From the NCBI GenBank assembly GCA_964617625.1, contig CAZTZL010000005.1, forward strand, positions 12,098 to 76,097: a DNA stretch of 64,000 nucleotides, in the 5' to 3' direction. This document shows positions 16,022 to 25,262 of the stretch, piece by piece. A program made the position numbers and the translations under genes. The first letter of the stretch is position 1, and every line of letters starts with the position of its first letter. Origin of the DNA: CAZTZL01 sp964617625. Its GTDB lineage: Bacteria; Zhuqueibacterota; QNDG01; DSAB01. A model generated the notes under the pieces. The model had not been told where the DNA came from. It made no database searches and saw nothing but the letters and a program-made list of their open reading frames with translations.

Positions 16022-17584
16022 ATGGAAACATATGTGTTCGTTATAATTGCTGCTGTAGTTAGTTTGGCGATGTTTTTTATCGGTTGGATTTTAAATGAAC
16101 GTATCGGTCAGGGAAAGGTGGCAAGTGCAGAGAAATTGGCGGAAAAGATTGTTTCTGAAGCTGAAAAAGAAGGTTCAGCTGTAAAGAATCAAAAAATTCT
16201 TGAAGCGAAAGATGAATGGTTCAAGCTTAAGCAAAATTTTGAAAAAGAAACAAGGGTGCAGCGTCAGGATACCGAAAAGCAAAAACGTAAATTGGAACAA
16301 AAAGAAATTGAGTTGGATAAAAGATTGTCCCATTTGAATGAAAAAGAAGGTGAGCTGAAGAAAATTGAACAAAGCCTTAAAGATAAAGCAAGCCATATGC
16401 AGAAAAAAAATGAAGAACTTGACAATATTGTTGCGATCCAAAACGAGCGTCTCGAAAAAATATCCGGAATGTCGCATGAAGAAGCCATTAAAGAATTGAA
16501 AGAGAATTTTCTTTCAAAAGCAAAACAGGATGCTGCTCAAATGGTCAAGGATATCAAGGATCAGGCTCGTCTTTCGGCAAATCGGGAAGCAAAGGAAATT
16601 ATTATTTCATCAATTCAGCGTACCGCTGCTGATCATTCGGCTGAAACAACAGTTTCAGTACTGCAATTGCCCAGCGATGAAATGAAAGGTAGGATTATCG
16701 GAAGAGAGGGCCGTAACATCCGTTCTTTTGAAAATGCAACCGGCATTGATGTGATTGTCGACGATACGCCTGAAGCAGTGATTCTTTCGGGATTTGATCC
16801 GTATCGAAGGGAAATAGCCAAGAGGGCTCTGGAAAAATTAATTACAGACGGCCGTATTCATCCGGGGCGCATTGAAGAAGTTGTTGAAAAAACAAGAAAA
16901 GAGATGGAAGAAGCCATTCAGCATCTTGGAGAACAGGCCATGCTTGATACCGGCGTACATGGATTACACCCGGAACTTGTCAAATTACTTGGTAAGTTGA
17001 ATTATCGAACCAGTTACGGGCAAAATGTCCTTCAGCACAGCATTGAGATGGCTTACCTTGCCGGATTAATGGCGAGTGAACTTGGTTTGGATGCCGTCGT
17101 CAGTAAAAGAGCTGCACTTTTGCATGATATCGGAAAAGCAGTAGATAAAAGTGTCGAAGGTACCCATTTCCAGATTGGAGCAGATCTTGCGAAAAAATAT
17201 GGTGAAGGTCCTATTGTACAAAATGCGATTGCCTCGCATCATGGTGATATTGAAATGAACACACCCATTTCCGCACTTGTTCAGGCTGCAGATGCCATTT
17301 CAGGCTCAAGGCCGGGAGCAAGACGGGAAACACTCGAAGGGTATGTTAAGCGTTTGGAGAATCTTGAAAAAATCGCTGAATCTTTCAGCGGTGTTTCAAA
17401 AACATATGCCATCCAGGCTGGAAGGGAAGTACGTGTTCTCGTACAGCCCGAAAATATCAACGATGCAATGGCGGATCAACTCGCAACAGATATTGCGGAG
17501 AAAATTCAAAGCGAGATGGAATATCCAGGCCAAATTCGGGTTATTGTTATACGTGAGTATCGCGCAATCGATTATGCGAAATAA
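16022..17584 (+). CDS. rny: Ribonuclease Y
   Basis: 520 residues, normal length. One N-terminal membrane anchor (~3-24, VFVIIAAVVSLAMFFIGWIL), a long coiled coil (~30-200), a KH RNA-binding domain with GRIIGREGRNIRSFE (~220-245), and an HD metal-dependent phosphohydrolase domain (~335-430) with ALLHDIGKAVD. It starts mRNA decay by endonucleolytic cuts at the inner membrane. GGAGG at 16013-16017 precedes the ATG. It is found in Firmicutes and in many FCB-type bacteria in place of RNase E. Confidence 0.96.
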   Translation: METYVFVIIAAVVSLAMFFIGWILNERIGQGKVASAEKLAEKIVSEAEKEGSAVKNQKILEAKDEWFKLKQNFEKETRVQRQDTEKQKRKLEQKEIELDKRLSHLNEKEGELKKIEQSLKDKASHMQKKNEELDNIVAIQNERLEKISGMSHEEAIKELKENFLSKAKQDAAQMVKDIKDQARLSANREAKEIIISSIQRTAADHSAETTVSVLQLPSDEMKGRIIGREGRNIRSFENATGIDVIVDDTPEAVILSGFDPYRREIAKRALEKLITDGRIHPGRIEEVVEKTRKEMEEAIQHLGEQAMLDTGVHGLHPELVKLLGKLNYRTSYGQNVLQHSIEMAYLAGLMASELGLDAVVSKRAALLHDIGKAVDKSVEGTHFQIGADLAKKYGEGPIVQNAIASHHGDIEMNTPISALVQAADAISGSRPGARRETLEGYVKRLENLEKIAESFSGVSKTYAIQAGREVRVLVQPENINDAMADQLATDIAEKIQSEMEYPGQIRVIVIREYRAIDYAK

Positions 17585-17619
17585 AATATAAACGCATCCA
17601 TTAATAAAGGATTGATACA

Positions 17620-18498
17620 GTGGCTGTCATTATAGACGGGAAAAAAGTCGCAGAAGAAATCCGTGAAGAAATCAAGAAAGAGGTCCGGGATTTAAAAAGT
17701 CCACCAAATCTAACCGTTATCTTGGTGGGGGAGGACCCGGCATCACAGATCTATGTGAAAAATAAAGGCAAAGATTGTGAAAAGGTTGGCATGATTTCCG
17801 AGACAATAACTTATCCGTCAGATGTTAAGCAATCTGAATTAATGCGATTGATTCAAAAATTAAATGAAAATCCGGATGTTCACGGAATTCTTGTTCAACT
17901 CCCACTACCGAATCACATCAATGAAAATATAATTATTCAAACTATTTCTCCTGAAAAAGATGTTGATGGTTTTCATCCTATCAATATCGGAAAATTGTTT
18001 TCCGGAGCTAATGATGGATTTGTTCCCTGTACGCCTGCAGGTATTGTGGAGCTTCTGATCCGTTATAACTATCTCCCAGAGGGGAAAAAGGTTGTCATTG
18101 TAGGCAGAAGCAGTATTGTTGGAAAACCGCTGGGACTTCTCCTGTTGCGGAAACAGGAGAAAAGAGGCAATGCAACCGTTACGATCTGCCATTCAAGAAC
18201 ACCAAACTTAGGTGAGATTACAAAAACTGGGGATATTTTGATCGCAGCTGTCGGTAAACCAGGATTGATTCACAAGGATATGATTAAAAAAGGTGCGGTC
18301 GTCATCGATGTTGGTGTTAATCGCATTGAGGATGTGTCCTGCACAAAGGGGTATCGTTTTGTTGGAGATGTCTGTTTTAATGAAGTCTCTTTGGTTGCCG
18401 ATGCGATTTCACCCGTTCCTGGCGGTGTAGGCCCAATGACCAGGGCATTGCTTTTAAAAAATACAGTCCAGGCATATCGGCAAATAAAAGGAATTTAA
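17620..18498 (+). CDS. folD: Bifunctional methylene-THF dehydrogenase/cyclohydrolase
   Basis: 292 residues. Starts at GTG 17620. The catalytic Lys motif (YVKNKGKDCEKVG), PLPNHINE and the C-terminal PVPGGVGPMT are FolD signatures, and VVIVGRSSIVGKPLG is the NADP-binding loop. It interconverts 5,10-methylene- and 10-formyl-tetrahydrofolate, supplying formyl groups for purines and initiator fMet-tRNA. proS begins one base after its stop, so they share a transcript. Confidence 0.96.
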   Translation: MAVIIDGKKVAEEIREEIKKEVRDLKSPPNLTVILVGEDPASQIYVKNKGKDCEKVGMISETITYPSDVKQSELMRLIQKLNENPDVHGILVQLPLPNHINENIIIQTISPEKDVDGFHPINIGKLFSGANDGFVPCTPAGIVELLIRYNYLPEGKKVVIVGRSSIVGKPLGLLLLRKQEKRGNATVTICHSRTPNLGEITKTGDILIAAVGKPGLIHKDMIKKGAVVIDVGVNRIEDVSCTKGYRFVGDVCFNEVSLVADAISPVPGGVGPMTRALLLKNTVQAYRQIKGI

Positions 18499-18499
18499 A

Positions 18500-20200
18500 G
18501 TGAAATTATCTGAATCATATATACCAACACAAAAAGAAATTCCAACTGACGCGATCATTCCGAGCCATCAATTGATGTTGCGGGCGGGATTGATTCGACC
18601 GCTTGCCTCCGGAGTGTACTCATTTTTGCCGATTGGATGGAAAGTAATGCAAAAAATCATGAGTATCATCCGGGAAGAAATGGATCGAATCGGTGGACAG
18701 GAATTGCATCTCCCTGTGCTTAATCCGATTGAAATATGGGACGAAACCGGCAGGAATTCTGCTTTTGGAGATGAGATGTTTCGTCTGAAAGATCGCAAGA
18801 ACAGAATACTTGCACTGGCTCCAACACACGAGGAAATTATTTGTGATTTGGCAAGAAAATTTATTCGATCTTACAAAGATATGCCTCAGATATGGTATCA
18901 AATTCAAACCAAATTCCGTGATGAACCAAGACCTCGATCGGGTGTAATTCGAGCAAGACAGTTTTTTATGAAGGATTCATATAGCCTTGATGCCAGTGAA
19001 GAGGGATTAGACAAATCCTACCAGTTGCATGCAGAAGCTTATAAACGAATATTTAATAGGTGCGGTCTTCATTTTCATATTGTCGGTGCATCAAGCGGTT
19101 TAATGGGGGGGAGTGGTTCTCAGGAATTTATGATGGAATCCGAATATGGAGAAGACACACTTGTTCTTTGTGAAAACTGTAATTATGCCGCAAATATGGA
19201 GATTGCTCAGTCGGTACCTGAATTAATCACTAGCGAAAAACATGAAATAGAGTACATGCACACACCTGGACAAAAAACAATTGAGGAAGTATCAAAATTC
19301 TTAAAAAAAACACCGGCAGAACTGATGAAATCTCTTCTTTTTTTCTATGAGGATAAACCGGTAATGGTTTTGATTCGCGGTGATCATGAAGTCAACGAAT
19401 CAAAACTGCAATCCTATTTGGGTGGCAGTGTACGTTCCGCAAATCCCGATGAAGTCTCAGAAATATGCGGTGCAGAAATTGGATTTATAGGACCCTATTC
19501 TACCAAGAAAAAAGTTCGTATCATTGCTGATTTGGCTATCCAAAACCAGCATGATCTGATAACCGGTGCAAATCGGATAGATTATCATGTGACAGGCCTG
19601 GAATTTGGCAGAGATATTCAGCCTGAAGATTATATTGACATTCGAAATGTGCTTTCATATGAAAAATGTACTGTATGTAATGGGAAATTGAAAATTGTTA
19701 ATGCCATTGAACTTGGACATATTTTTAAACTTGGGACTAAATATTCCAAAAATATGAAAGCTGGATTTCTAGATACCGATGGTAAAGAACAACCTATTAT
19801 TATGGGAAGTTACGGAATCGGTGTGGAAAGAATCATTGCAGCTTTTATCGATCAGAATAAAGATGAAAAAGGTATTGTATGGGACGTTTCAATTGCACCT
19901 TATTTGGTACATATTATACCCTTAAAGGTTGATATTCCTGATATTGCCAATGTAGCTCAAAAAATATATAATGAACTCATTAAAAATAAAATCGACACTA
20001 TTATTGATGACCGGAAAGTTTCACCGGGATTTAAATTTAAAGATGCCGAACTTCTGGGTATGCCATATCAAATTATAATTGGAGAAAATTGGATAAAAAA
20101 TAAAAAAATTGAATTTAAAGAAAGAAAAACCGGACAAATACTTATAATGAAACCCGACAACCTGATTGAAAAAATAAACGAGCTAAAAGTCAATAAATAA
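18500..20200 (+). CDS. proS: Proline-tRNA ligase (bacterial type with editing insertion)
   Basis: 566 residues, the size of bacterial ProRS. Class II core with TKFRDEPRPRSGVIRARQFFMKD split around the YbaK-like insertion (~225-385) that hydrolyses Ala-tRNA-Pro, motif 3 GSYGIGVERIIAAF, and a C-terminal anticodon-binding domain. Starts at GTG 18500. The last third of the gene is more AT-rich and Lys/Ile-rich than its start, continuing into the very AT-rich gene that follows. Confidence 0.96.
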   Translation: MKLSESYIPTQKEIPTDAIIPSHQLMLRAGLIRPLASGVYSFLPIGWKVMQKIMSIIREEMDRIGGQELHLPVLNPIEIWDETGRNSAFGDEMFRLKDRKNRILALAPTHEEIICDLARKFIRSYKDMPQIWYQIQTKFRDEPRPRSGVIRARQFFMKDSYSLDASEEGLDKSYQLHAEAYKRIFNRCGLHFHIVGASSGLMGGSGSQEFMMESEYGEDTLVLCENCNYAANMEIAQSVPELITSEKHEIEYMHTPGQKTIEEVSKFLKKTPAELMKSLLFFYEDKPVMVLIRGDHEVNESKLQSYLGGSVRSANPDEVSEICGAEIGFIGPYSTKKKVRIIADLAIQNQHDLITGANRIDYHVTGLEFGRDIQPEDYIDIRNVLSYEKCTVCNGKLKIVNAIELGHIFKLGTKYSKNMKAGFLDTDGKEQPIIMGSYGIGVERIIAAFIDQNKDEKGIVWDVSIAPYLVHIIPLKVDIPDIANVAQKIYNELIKNKIDTIIDDRKVSPGFKFKDAELLGMPYQIIIGENWIKNKKIEFKERKTGQILIMKPDNLIEKINELKVNK

Positions 20201-20221
20201 ACTTTCCTTAGGGGGGAAGCT

Positions 20222-21592
20222 ATGACTCCGCAATCAATTTCAAAAATCATCACAGTCAGCCTGGATATTCAAAACTTAAAAAATGACTCATATTTTTTTA
20301 ATTTCCCGGGAGAAATAGAAGATCCCGAAATTATTAAACAAAGTGTTTTAAAGATGTATGACACGAAAGTCGGTATTATTGAAGGATTTATTGACAGTGA
20401 TAAATTAATAATTCAATGGTATCCTGAAAATATTAATGAATCAGCAGAATCATTACATAGGGAGGCGACTGTTTTCGCAAAAGAAAAAAAATATGATTTA
20501 GCTATAGAAAAATGGAAGCAAGCAATATCTATAAATGAAGAAGATGTTGATTATTTATACAAATTAGGATTAATCTATTTTGAAACAAAAAATTATCAAG
20601 AATCAATCAATTACACAGAAAAAGCAATTCAGATTTGTCCGATTCACTATAAAGCATATTTAATATTAGGAATAGACTGGATCAAATTAAGAAAGTTTGA
20701 TAGAGCAGAAAAAAATGTTCTATCAAGTATAAGGTTAAATAAAAATAATCTATTGGCTTATCTAAATTTGGGGGCAATTTACAGCGTACAAAAACAATTC
20801 AATGAAGCAATTGAGATGTTTAATAAAACAATCGAATTAAATCCATCAGAGAGCAGAGCTTATCTAGGATTGGCAAAGATACAAAGCATGCTAAGCGACG
20901 TAGACGCAGCGAATAACTATTATCGGAAAGTTATCGAAAAGTCTCCTGGGACCGAAATGGCTGAATATGCAAAACGTTCAATTAAAGCATCCAATTTTGA
21001 AGATACAACAATTGATAGAACAAAAAACCGGGAAGAATATCTTGCAAAAGGAGTACTATTTTATTTATCCGGTGATTTTGTTAAATCAGAAAATATTTAT
21101 AAAAAATACCTTAAAAGCAAACCATCTGACGCTTATGCGTGGTATTTATTGGGAGAGGCAAAACTAAAAAATGGAAATATTGCCGAAGCTTCTGATTGTT
21201 TTAAAAGGGCAGTTAGGTTGAATGCAAAAAAATCACTTTATCTAAAATCACTTGGGATAACATTACATTTAATGGGTAAATCAAATGAAGCAATTGAAGT
21301 ATTAAAAAAGACCATTGAAATGGGTAAAAAAGATCCGCTTTGTTATACTTTATATGGAATTAATTTAATGAGAGAAAGAAAATTTGATGAAGCAATACAA
21401 AATTATAAATTTGCATTTAAAAAAGACCCAAATAATCCTTTGGCAATATATAATATGGCATTGGCATTAATACAAACAAATGAAGGTCATCAAGCTGTAG
21501 AACTTCTGAAAAAAGTAATTAATTATGAACCATACGCACCAATAAAATCACAAGCAAGAAAGTTAATAAAGACTCTAGAGCAAACAGAATAA
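20222..21592 (+). CDS. TPR-repeat protein of unknown function
   Basis: 456 residues, no signal peptide or membrane segment, so cytoplasmic. The first ~80 residues show no family I know. From ~80 to ~450 there are about ten tetratricopeptide repeats, with an interruption near 235-265 (SIKASNFEDTTIDRTK). TPR stacks bind other proteins. A strong purine run (AGGGGGGAAGC) precedes the ATG, 21 bases after proS. The gene is markedly richer in A/T and Lys/Asn/Ile codons than the translation genes before it, which fits weak constraint or more recent arrival. It converges on tRNA-Arg. Partner unknown. Confidence 0.8.
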   Translation: MTPQSISKIITVSLDIQNLKNDSYFFNFPGEIEDPEIIKQSVLKMYDTKVGIIEGFIDSDKLIIQWYPENINESAESLHREATVFAKEKKYDLAIEKWKQAISINEEDVDYLYKLGLIYFETKNYQESINYTEKAIQICPIHYKAYLILGIDWIKLRKFDRAEKNVLSSIRLNKNNLLAYLNLGAIYSVQKQFNEAIEMFNKTIELNPSESRAYLGLAKIQSMLSDVDAANNYYRKVIEKSPGTEMAEYAKRSIKASNFEDTTIDRTKNREEYLAKGVLFYLSGDFVKSENIYKKYLKSKPSDAYAWYLLGEAKLKNGNIAEASDCFKRAVRLNAKKSLYLKSLGITLHLMGKSNEAIEVLKKTIEMGKKDPLCYTLYGINLMRERKFDEAIQNYKFAFKKDPNNPLAIYNMALALIQTNEGHQAVELLKKVINYEPYAPIKSQARKLIKTLEQTE

Positions 21593-21643
21593 AATATATA
21601 TGCATATAATATATATTATGTATAATTATATTTAAATCTTTTG

Positions 21644-21717
<74 letters not shown>

Positions 21718-21734
21718 AATTTTATGGATTATAA

Positions 21735-21761
21735 ATTATAAAAAATTTAAGATTTTGTCAA
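21735..21761 (-). promoter_or_regulatory. Sigma70-type promoter for tRNA-Arg
   Basis: On the - strand TTGACA (21761-21756) and TATAAT (21740-21735), both perfect hexamers with a short 15-base spacer. The start would be ~10 bases before the tRNA. The -35 box begins 5 bases after the stop of the beta-helix gene. Confidence 0.6.
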
Positions 21762-21766
21762 ATGTT

Positions 21767-24700
21767 TTAATTGCTATTTGATAAATTAATATTAATGATT
21801 GAGGGTGTTGTTGGTGGGGTTTTATCTATATAAATTATTGTATCTCCTTCAATAATGTTTATTCCTGTTCTTCCATTAAGGTCAATTAATATTCCTTCAT
21901 CATATTTTAAATATCCTTTCCCATCAGCTGTTGTTTTATTGATTACCAATTTACCTAAAAATGTGTTCCCAGGTATTTCGCCTGATACTTCAATCAATGT
22001 TTTTGTTAAATCATTTTCTATAAAAATTAGTGGTGTGGGTACTTTTGAAACGTCTTCAGATGTCGTTATTAAAATGGGTATTTCTGTTTTATTCCATTTC
22101 GATATTTCTCCTATATTAATTGTAGCAAATAAATTCTCATTTTTTGGATAAAAACTAACCAGAGTTTGGAACGTTCCTTCTGCGAATTGCATACTTACAT
22201 TTTCATTATCATCAACGGAATACACTTTATACCCGTATGGAGTATGATCCATCAAACCTGTATCAATAAAATAAGTTTCTGAAGGCGTTCCTACTTGTTT
22301 ATTGTTTCTAAAAATTTTATAATATGCAGCATAGTCTCCGTCATTTGCAATTTTTGGTGCATTCCAATTTATTTCAATGGAATTTGAAGTTTGATTTGGG
22401 CTTGTCAAATTTAAAGGAGGATTTGGGGGAGTGCTATCTCCTTCGTTTTCATTTTCGAATGCACCGATATCGGGTGCCTGACCTATATACGGTAACCCAA
22501 CATTGATACCACGGTCGATCAGTTGACTTGTACTTTGAAGATGATAATCATGATTTGTCGCATCGACAAAGGAAGGATTTAGAGAAACAGAATGTACCCC
22601 CTGCCCTGTGGCCTGGCGAAAAGATTCTACGGTATTGTAATTCACATTGTTGTATCTGATCAGCGGCGTCGAAGAGGAAATATAATTGTTCCCGTCCATT
22701 TGCATACCAGTTTGGGCATAAGGATATGCATAAAATTGGTAATTTGTGTTATTGATAAATATATTATTCTTAACTGTGGTGTTCTTAACATCTTTTTCCA
22801 CTCCTGCCCATATCCAAATACCAAAACCATTATTATCAGCAATAGTATTGTTTATCAGGATATTGTCATCACCAGAATCTTTATACCCATTCCAGTAATC
22901 TTCTTCGCCAGTAATAAAAATTGCATATATGTTATTCCCATAAATAACATTGCGTGAGATTGTATTGTGATTCCCTTGAATCCATATCCCATAATTACTG
23001 TTATTATAAACATAATTACTGTCCACTATGGATTCTTCATATAGAAGAATAGCTGCATAATACTCACCCGGTATGCCGTCGTGAAACCGGTTCCCGATAA
23101 TCTGGTTATATTTTGAGCCGGTCTTGATATCAATACCGTCACCGCAAAACGAAATATCATTGTATCGTATGATATTATAATTACACGGAGAGCCGTCTGG
23201 CGGTGTTGTGTATGCATTGTTGCCAATGTAAACACCTTCCCCATGCACATTGTATATTGTGTTATATTCTACAATATTATGGGTTGCACTGCCGGTACCG
23301 CCTGGTGAATCCGAAATATATATCCCTACTGAAGTTCCCGTAGAGGGTCCGATATCATGAATTTTACATTCCGATATTTTTGAATAGTGATACCGAACTC
23401 CATTGATTCCTGCCCACATTCCCCCAGTAATCTCCAAACCTCTAAAGTGATAGTATGACATATCGTGAAAATCGATGACTGTCCATGCTCCGGCACCATC
23501 AAGAATGACATGATCCTGATTATGATTTCTGATTGTAATCATATGTCCTTCTGTCCCGGATCGGACAAAATTACTGACAATACCGGTATATGTGCCTGCC
23601 ATGATTTCCAAAGTGTCACCTGGGAATAATTGGCTGACTCCATAATCCACTGTTTTCCATGGATTGTTTAAACTACCTGTATTATTATTATTCCCGTTTG
23701 TTGAAACGTAATATATATGTTGATTTAAAACAGGTTCCTCGTTTTCATTTTCGAATGCACCGATATCGGGTGCCTGACCTATATACGGTAACCCAACATT
23801 GATACCACGGTCGATCAGTTGACTTGTACTTTGAAGATGATAATCATGATTTGTCGCATCGACAAAGGAAGGATTTAGAGAAACAGAATGTACCCCCTGC
23901 CCTGTGGCCTGGCGAAAAGATTCTACGGTATTGTAATTCACATTGTTGTATCTGATCAGCGGCGTCGAAGAGGAAATATAATTGTTCCCGTCCATTTGCA
24001 TACCAGTTTGGGCATAAGGATATGCATAAAATTGGTAATTTGTGTTATTGATAAATATATTATTCTTAACTGTGGTGTTCTTAACATCTTTTTCCACTCC
24101 TGCCCATATCCAAATACCAAAACCATTATTATCAGCAATAGTATTGTTTATCAGGATATTGTCATCACCAGAATCTTTATACCCATTCCAGTAATCTTCT
24201 TCGCCAGTAATAAAAATTGCATATATGTTATTCCCATAAATAACATTGCGTGAGATTGTATTGTGATTCCCTTGAATCCATATCCCATAATTACTGTTAT
24301 TATAAACATAATTACTGTCCACTATGGATTCTTCATATAGAAGAATAGCTGCATAATACTCACCCGGTATGCCGTCGTGAAACCGGTTCCCGATAATCTG
24401 GTTATATTTTGAGCCGGTCTTGATATCAATACCGTCACCGCAAAACGAAATATCATTGTATCGTATGATATTATAATTACACGGAGAGCCGTCTGGCGGT
24501 GTTGTGTATGCATTGTTGCCAATGTAAACACCTTCCCCATGCACATTGTATATTGTGTTATATTCTACAATATTATGGGTTGCACTGCCGGTACCGCCTG
24601 GTGAATCCGAAATATATATCCCTACTGAAGTTCCCGTAGAGGGTCCGATATCATGAATTTTACATTCCGATATTTTTGAATAGTGATACCGAACTCCATT

Positions 24701-25123
24701 GATTCCTGCCCACATTCCCCCAGTAATCTCCAAACCTCTAAAGTGATAGTATGACATATCGTGAAAATCGATGACTGTCCATGCTCCGGCACCATCAAGA
24801 ATGACATGATCCTGATTATGATTTCTGATTGTAATCATATGTCCTTCTGTCCCGGATCGGACAAAATTACTGACAATACCGGTATATGTGCCTGCCATGA
24901 TTTCCAAAGTGTCACCTGGGAAAATTTTGCCTAGACTTTGATTGATATTTCTCCATGGAGCACCATACGAACCATTGCTATTGTCATTGCCATTAGGTGA
25001 GACATAGTAGATATTCTGGGCATTTGACTCAGAATTTAAATACATTGATAAAGTCAAGATTAACAACAATATTTTATTCAAGATATGTTCTTTAAAGAGA
25101 TTTTTTAGAATTATTTTTGCCAT
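21767..25123 (-). CDS. Secreted protein with two tandem right-handed beta-helix domains plus FN3
   Basis: 1118 residues. Signal peptide (~16-35, ILLLILTLSMYLNSESNAQ). Each half opens with an N-cap typical of pectate-lyase-like helices (IYYVSPNGND / IYYVSTNGNN ... PGDTLEIMAGTYTG) and continues with Asn-rich rungs (NNTIADNNGFGIWIW, VKNNIFINN). A fibronectin type III domain follows (~905-995), then an Ig-like stretch. The end (DKTPPTTPSIININ) reads like the first strand of another domain cut short. The two halves repeat with period 1296 bases; most of the repeat looks identical. The fold is shared by polysaccharide lyases and surface adhesins; catalytic residues cannot be assigned. Last gene of the polysaccharide locus, with its own sigma54-like promoter. 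Confidence 0.85.
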   Translation of the reverse strand: MAKIILKNLFKEHILNKILLLILTLSMYLNSESNAQNIYYVSPNGNDNSNGSYGAPWRNINQSLGKIFPGDTLEIMAGTYTGIVSNFVRSGTEGHMITIRNHNQDHVILDGAGAWTVIDFHDMSYYHFRGLEITGGMWAGINGVRYHYSKISECKIHDIGPSTGTSVGIYISDSPGGTGSATHNIVEYNTIYNVHGEGVYIGNNAYTTPPDGSPCNYNIIRYNDISFCGDGIDIKTGSKYNQIIGNRFHDGIPGEYYAAILLYEESIVDSNYVYNNSNYGIWIQGNHNTISRNVIYGNNIYAIFITGEEDYWNGYKDSGDDNILINNTIADNNGFGIWIWAGVEKDVKNTTVKNNIFINNTNYQFYAYPYAQTGMQMDGNNYISSSTPLIRYNNVNYNTVESFRQATGQGVHSVSLNPSFVDATNHDYHLQSTSQLIDRGINVGLPYIGQAPDIGAFENENEEPVLNQHIYYVSTNGNNNNTGSLNNPWKTVDYGVSQLFPGDTLEIMAGTYTGIVSNFVRSGTEGHMITIRNHNQDHVILDGAGAWTVIDFHDMSYYHFRGLEITGGMWAGINGVRYHYSKISECKIHDIGPSTGTSVGIYISDSPGGTGSATHNIVEYNTIYNVHGEGVYIGNNAYTTPPDGSPCNYNIIRYNDISFCGDGIDIKTGSKYNQIIGNRFHDGIPGEYYAAILLYEESIVDSNYVYNNSNYGIWIQGNHNTISRNVIYGNNIYAIFITGEEDYWNGYKDSGDDNILINNTIADNNGFGIWIWAGVEKDVKNTTVKNNIFINNTNYQFYAYPYAQTGMQMDGNNYISSSTPLIRYNNVNYNTVESFRQATGQGVHSVSLNPSFVDATNHDYHLQSTSQLIDRGINVGLPYIGQAPDIGAFENENEGDSTPPNPPLNLTSPNQTSNSIEINWNAPKIANDGDYAAYYKIFRNNKQVGTPSETYFIDTGLMDHTPYGYKVYSVDDNENVSMQFAEGTFQTLVSFYPKNENLFATINIGEISKWNKTEIPILITTSEDVSKVPTPLIFIENDLTKTLIEVSGEIPGNTFLGKLVINKTTADGKGYLKYDEGILIDLNGRTGINIIEGDTIIYIDKTPPTTPSIININLSNSN
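22443..23626 (-). repeat. Direct repeat copy 2 (beta-helix gene)
   Basis: 1184 bases matching 23739-24922 at an offset of 1296. Spot comparison and identical translations in every frame compared show no difference. Identity stops at both edges inside the codons flanking the N-cap. Confidence 0.9.
23739..24922 (-). repeat. Direct repeat copy 1 (beta-helix gene)
   Basis: Partner of 22443-23626. The 112-base spacer between copies encodes the diverged second N-cap (about half identical to the first at protein level). Confidence 0.9.
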
Positions 25124-25174
25124 TTTTATCTTCTTTTTAATTATTGATCATCCTTGTTCTGATGTATAAATTTG

Positions 25175-25190
25175 GCAAAAAGTATACCGA
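25175..25190 (-). promoter_or_regulatory. Sigma54-like promoter of the beta-helix gene
   Basis: On the - strand CGGTATA-CTTT-TTGCC: GG-N10-GC spacing is exact and the -24 half repeats the GGTATA seen at 43974-43989; the leading T and last base differ from consensus. Predicted start ~25164, 41 bases before the ATG. Confidence 0.55.
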
Positions 25191-25262
25191 ATTTTAAAAT
25201 TAATAAAATGTCACTACAAAAATAAATATTTCACAACTGTTAAATTTAAAAATTTCATGATA

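Noticed and set aside
16175..16488. Phe-rich antisense frames in rny
   Set aside because: Produced by Lys/Glu-rich coiled-coil codons read backwards.
22592..24253. Paired + strand frames of 121 codons inside the beta-helix gene
   Set aside because: Complement-strand shadows; they occur twice only because of the internal repeat.
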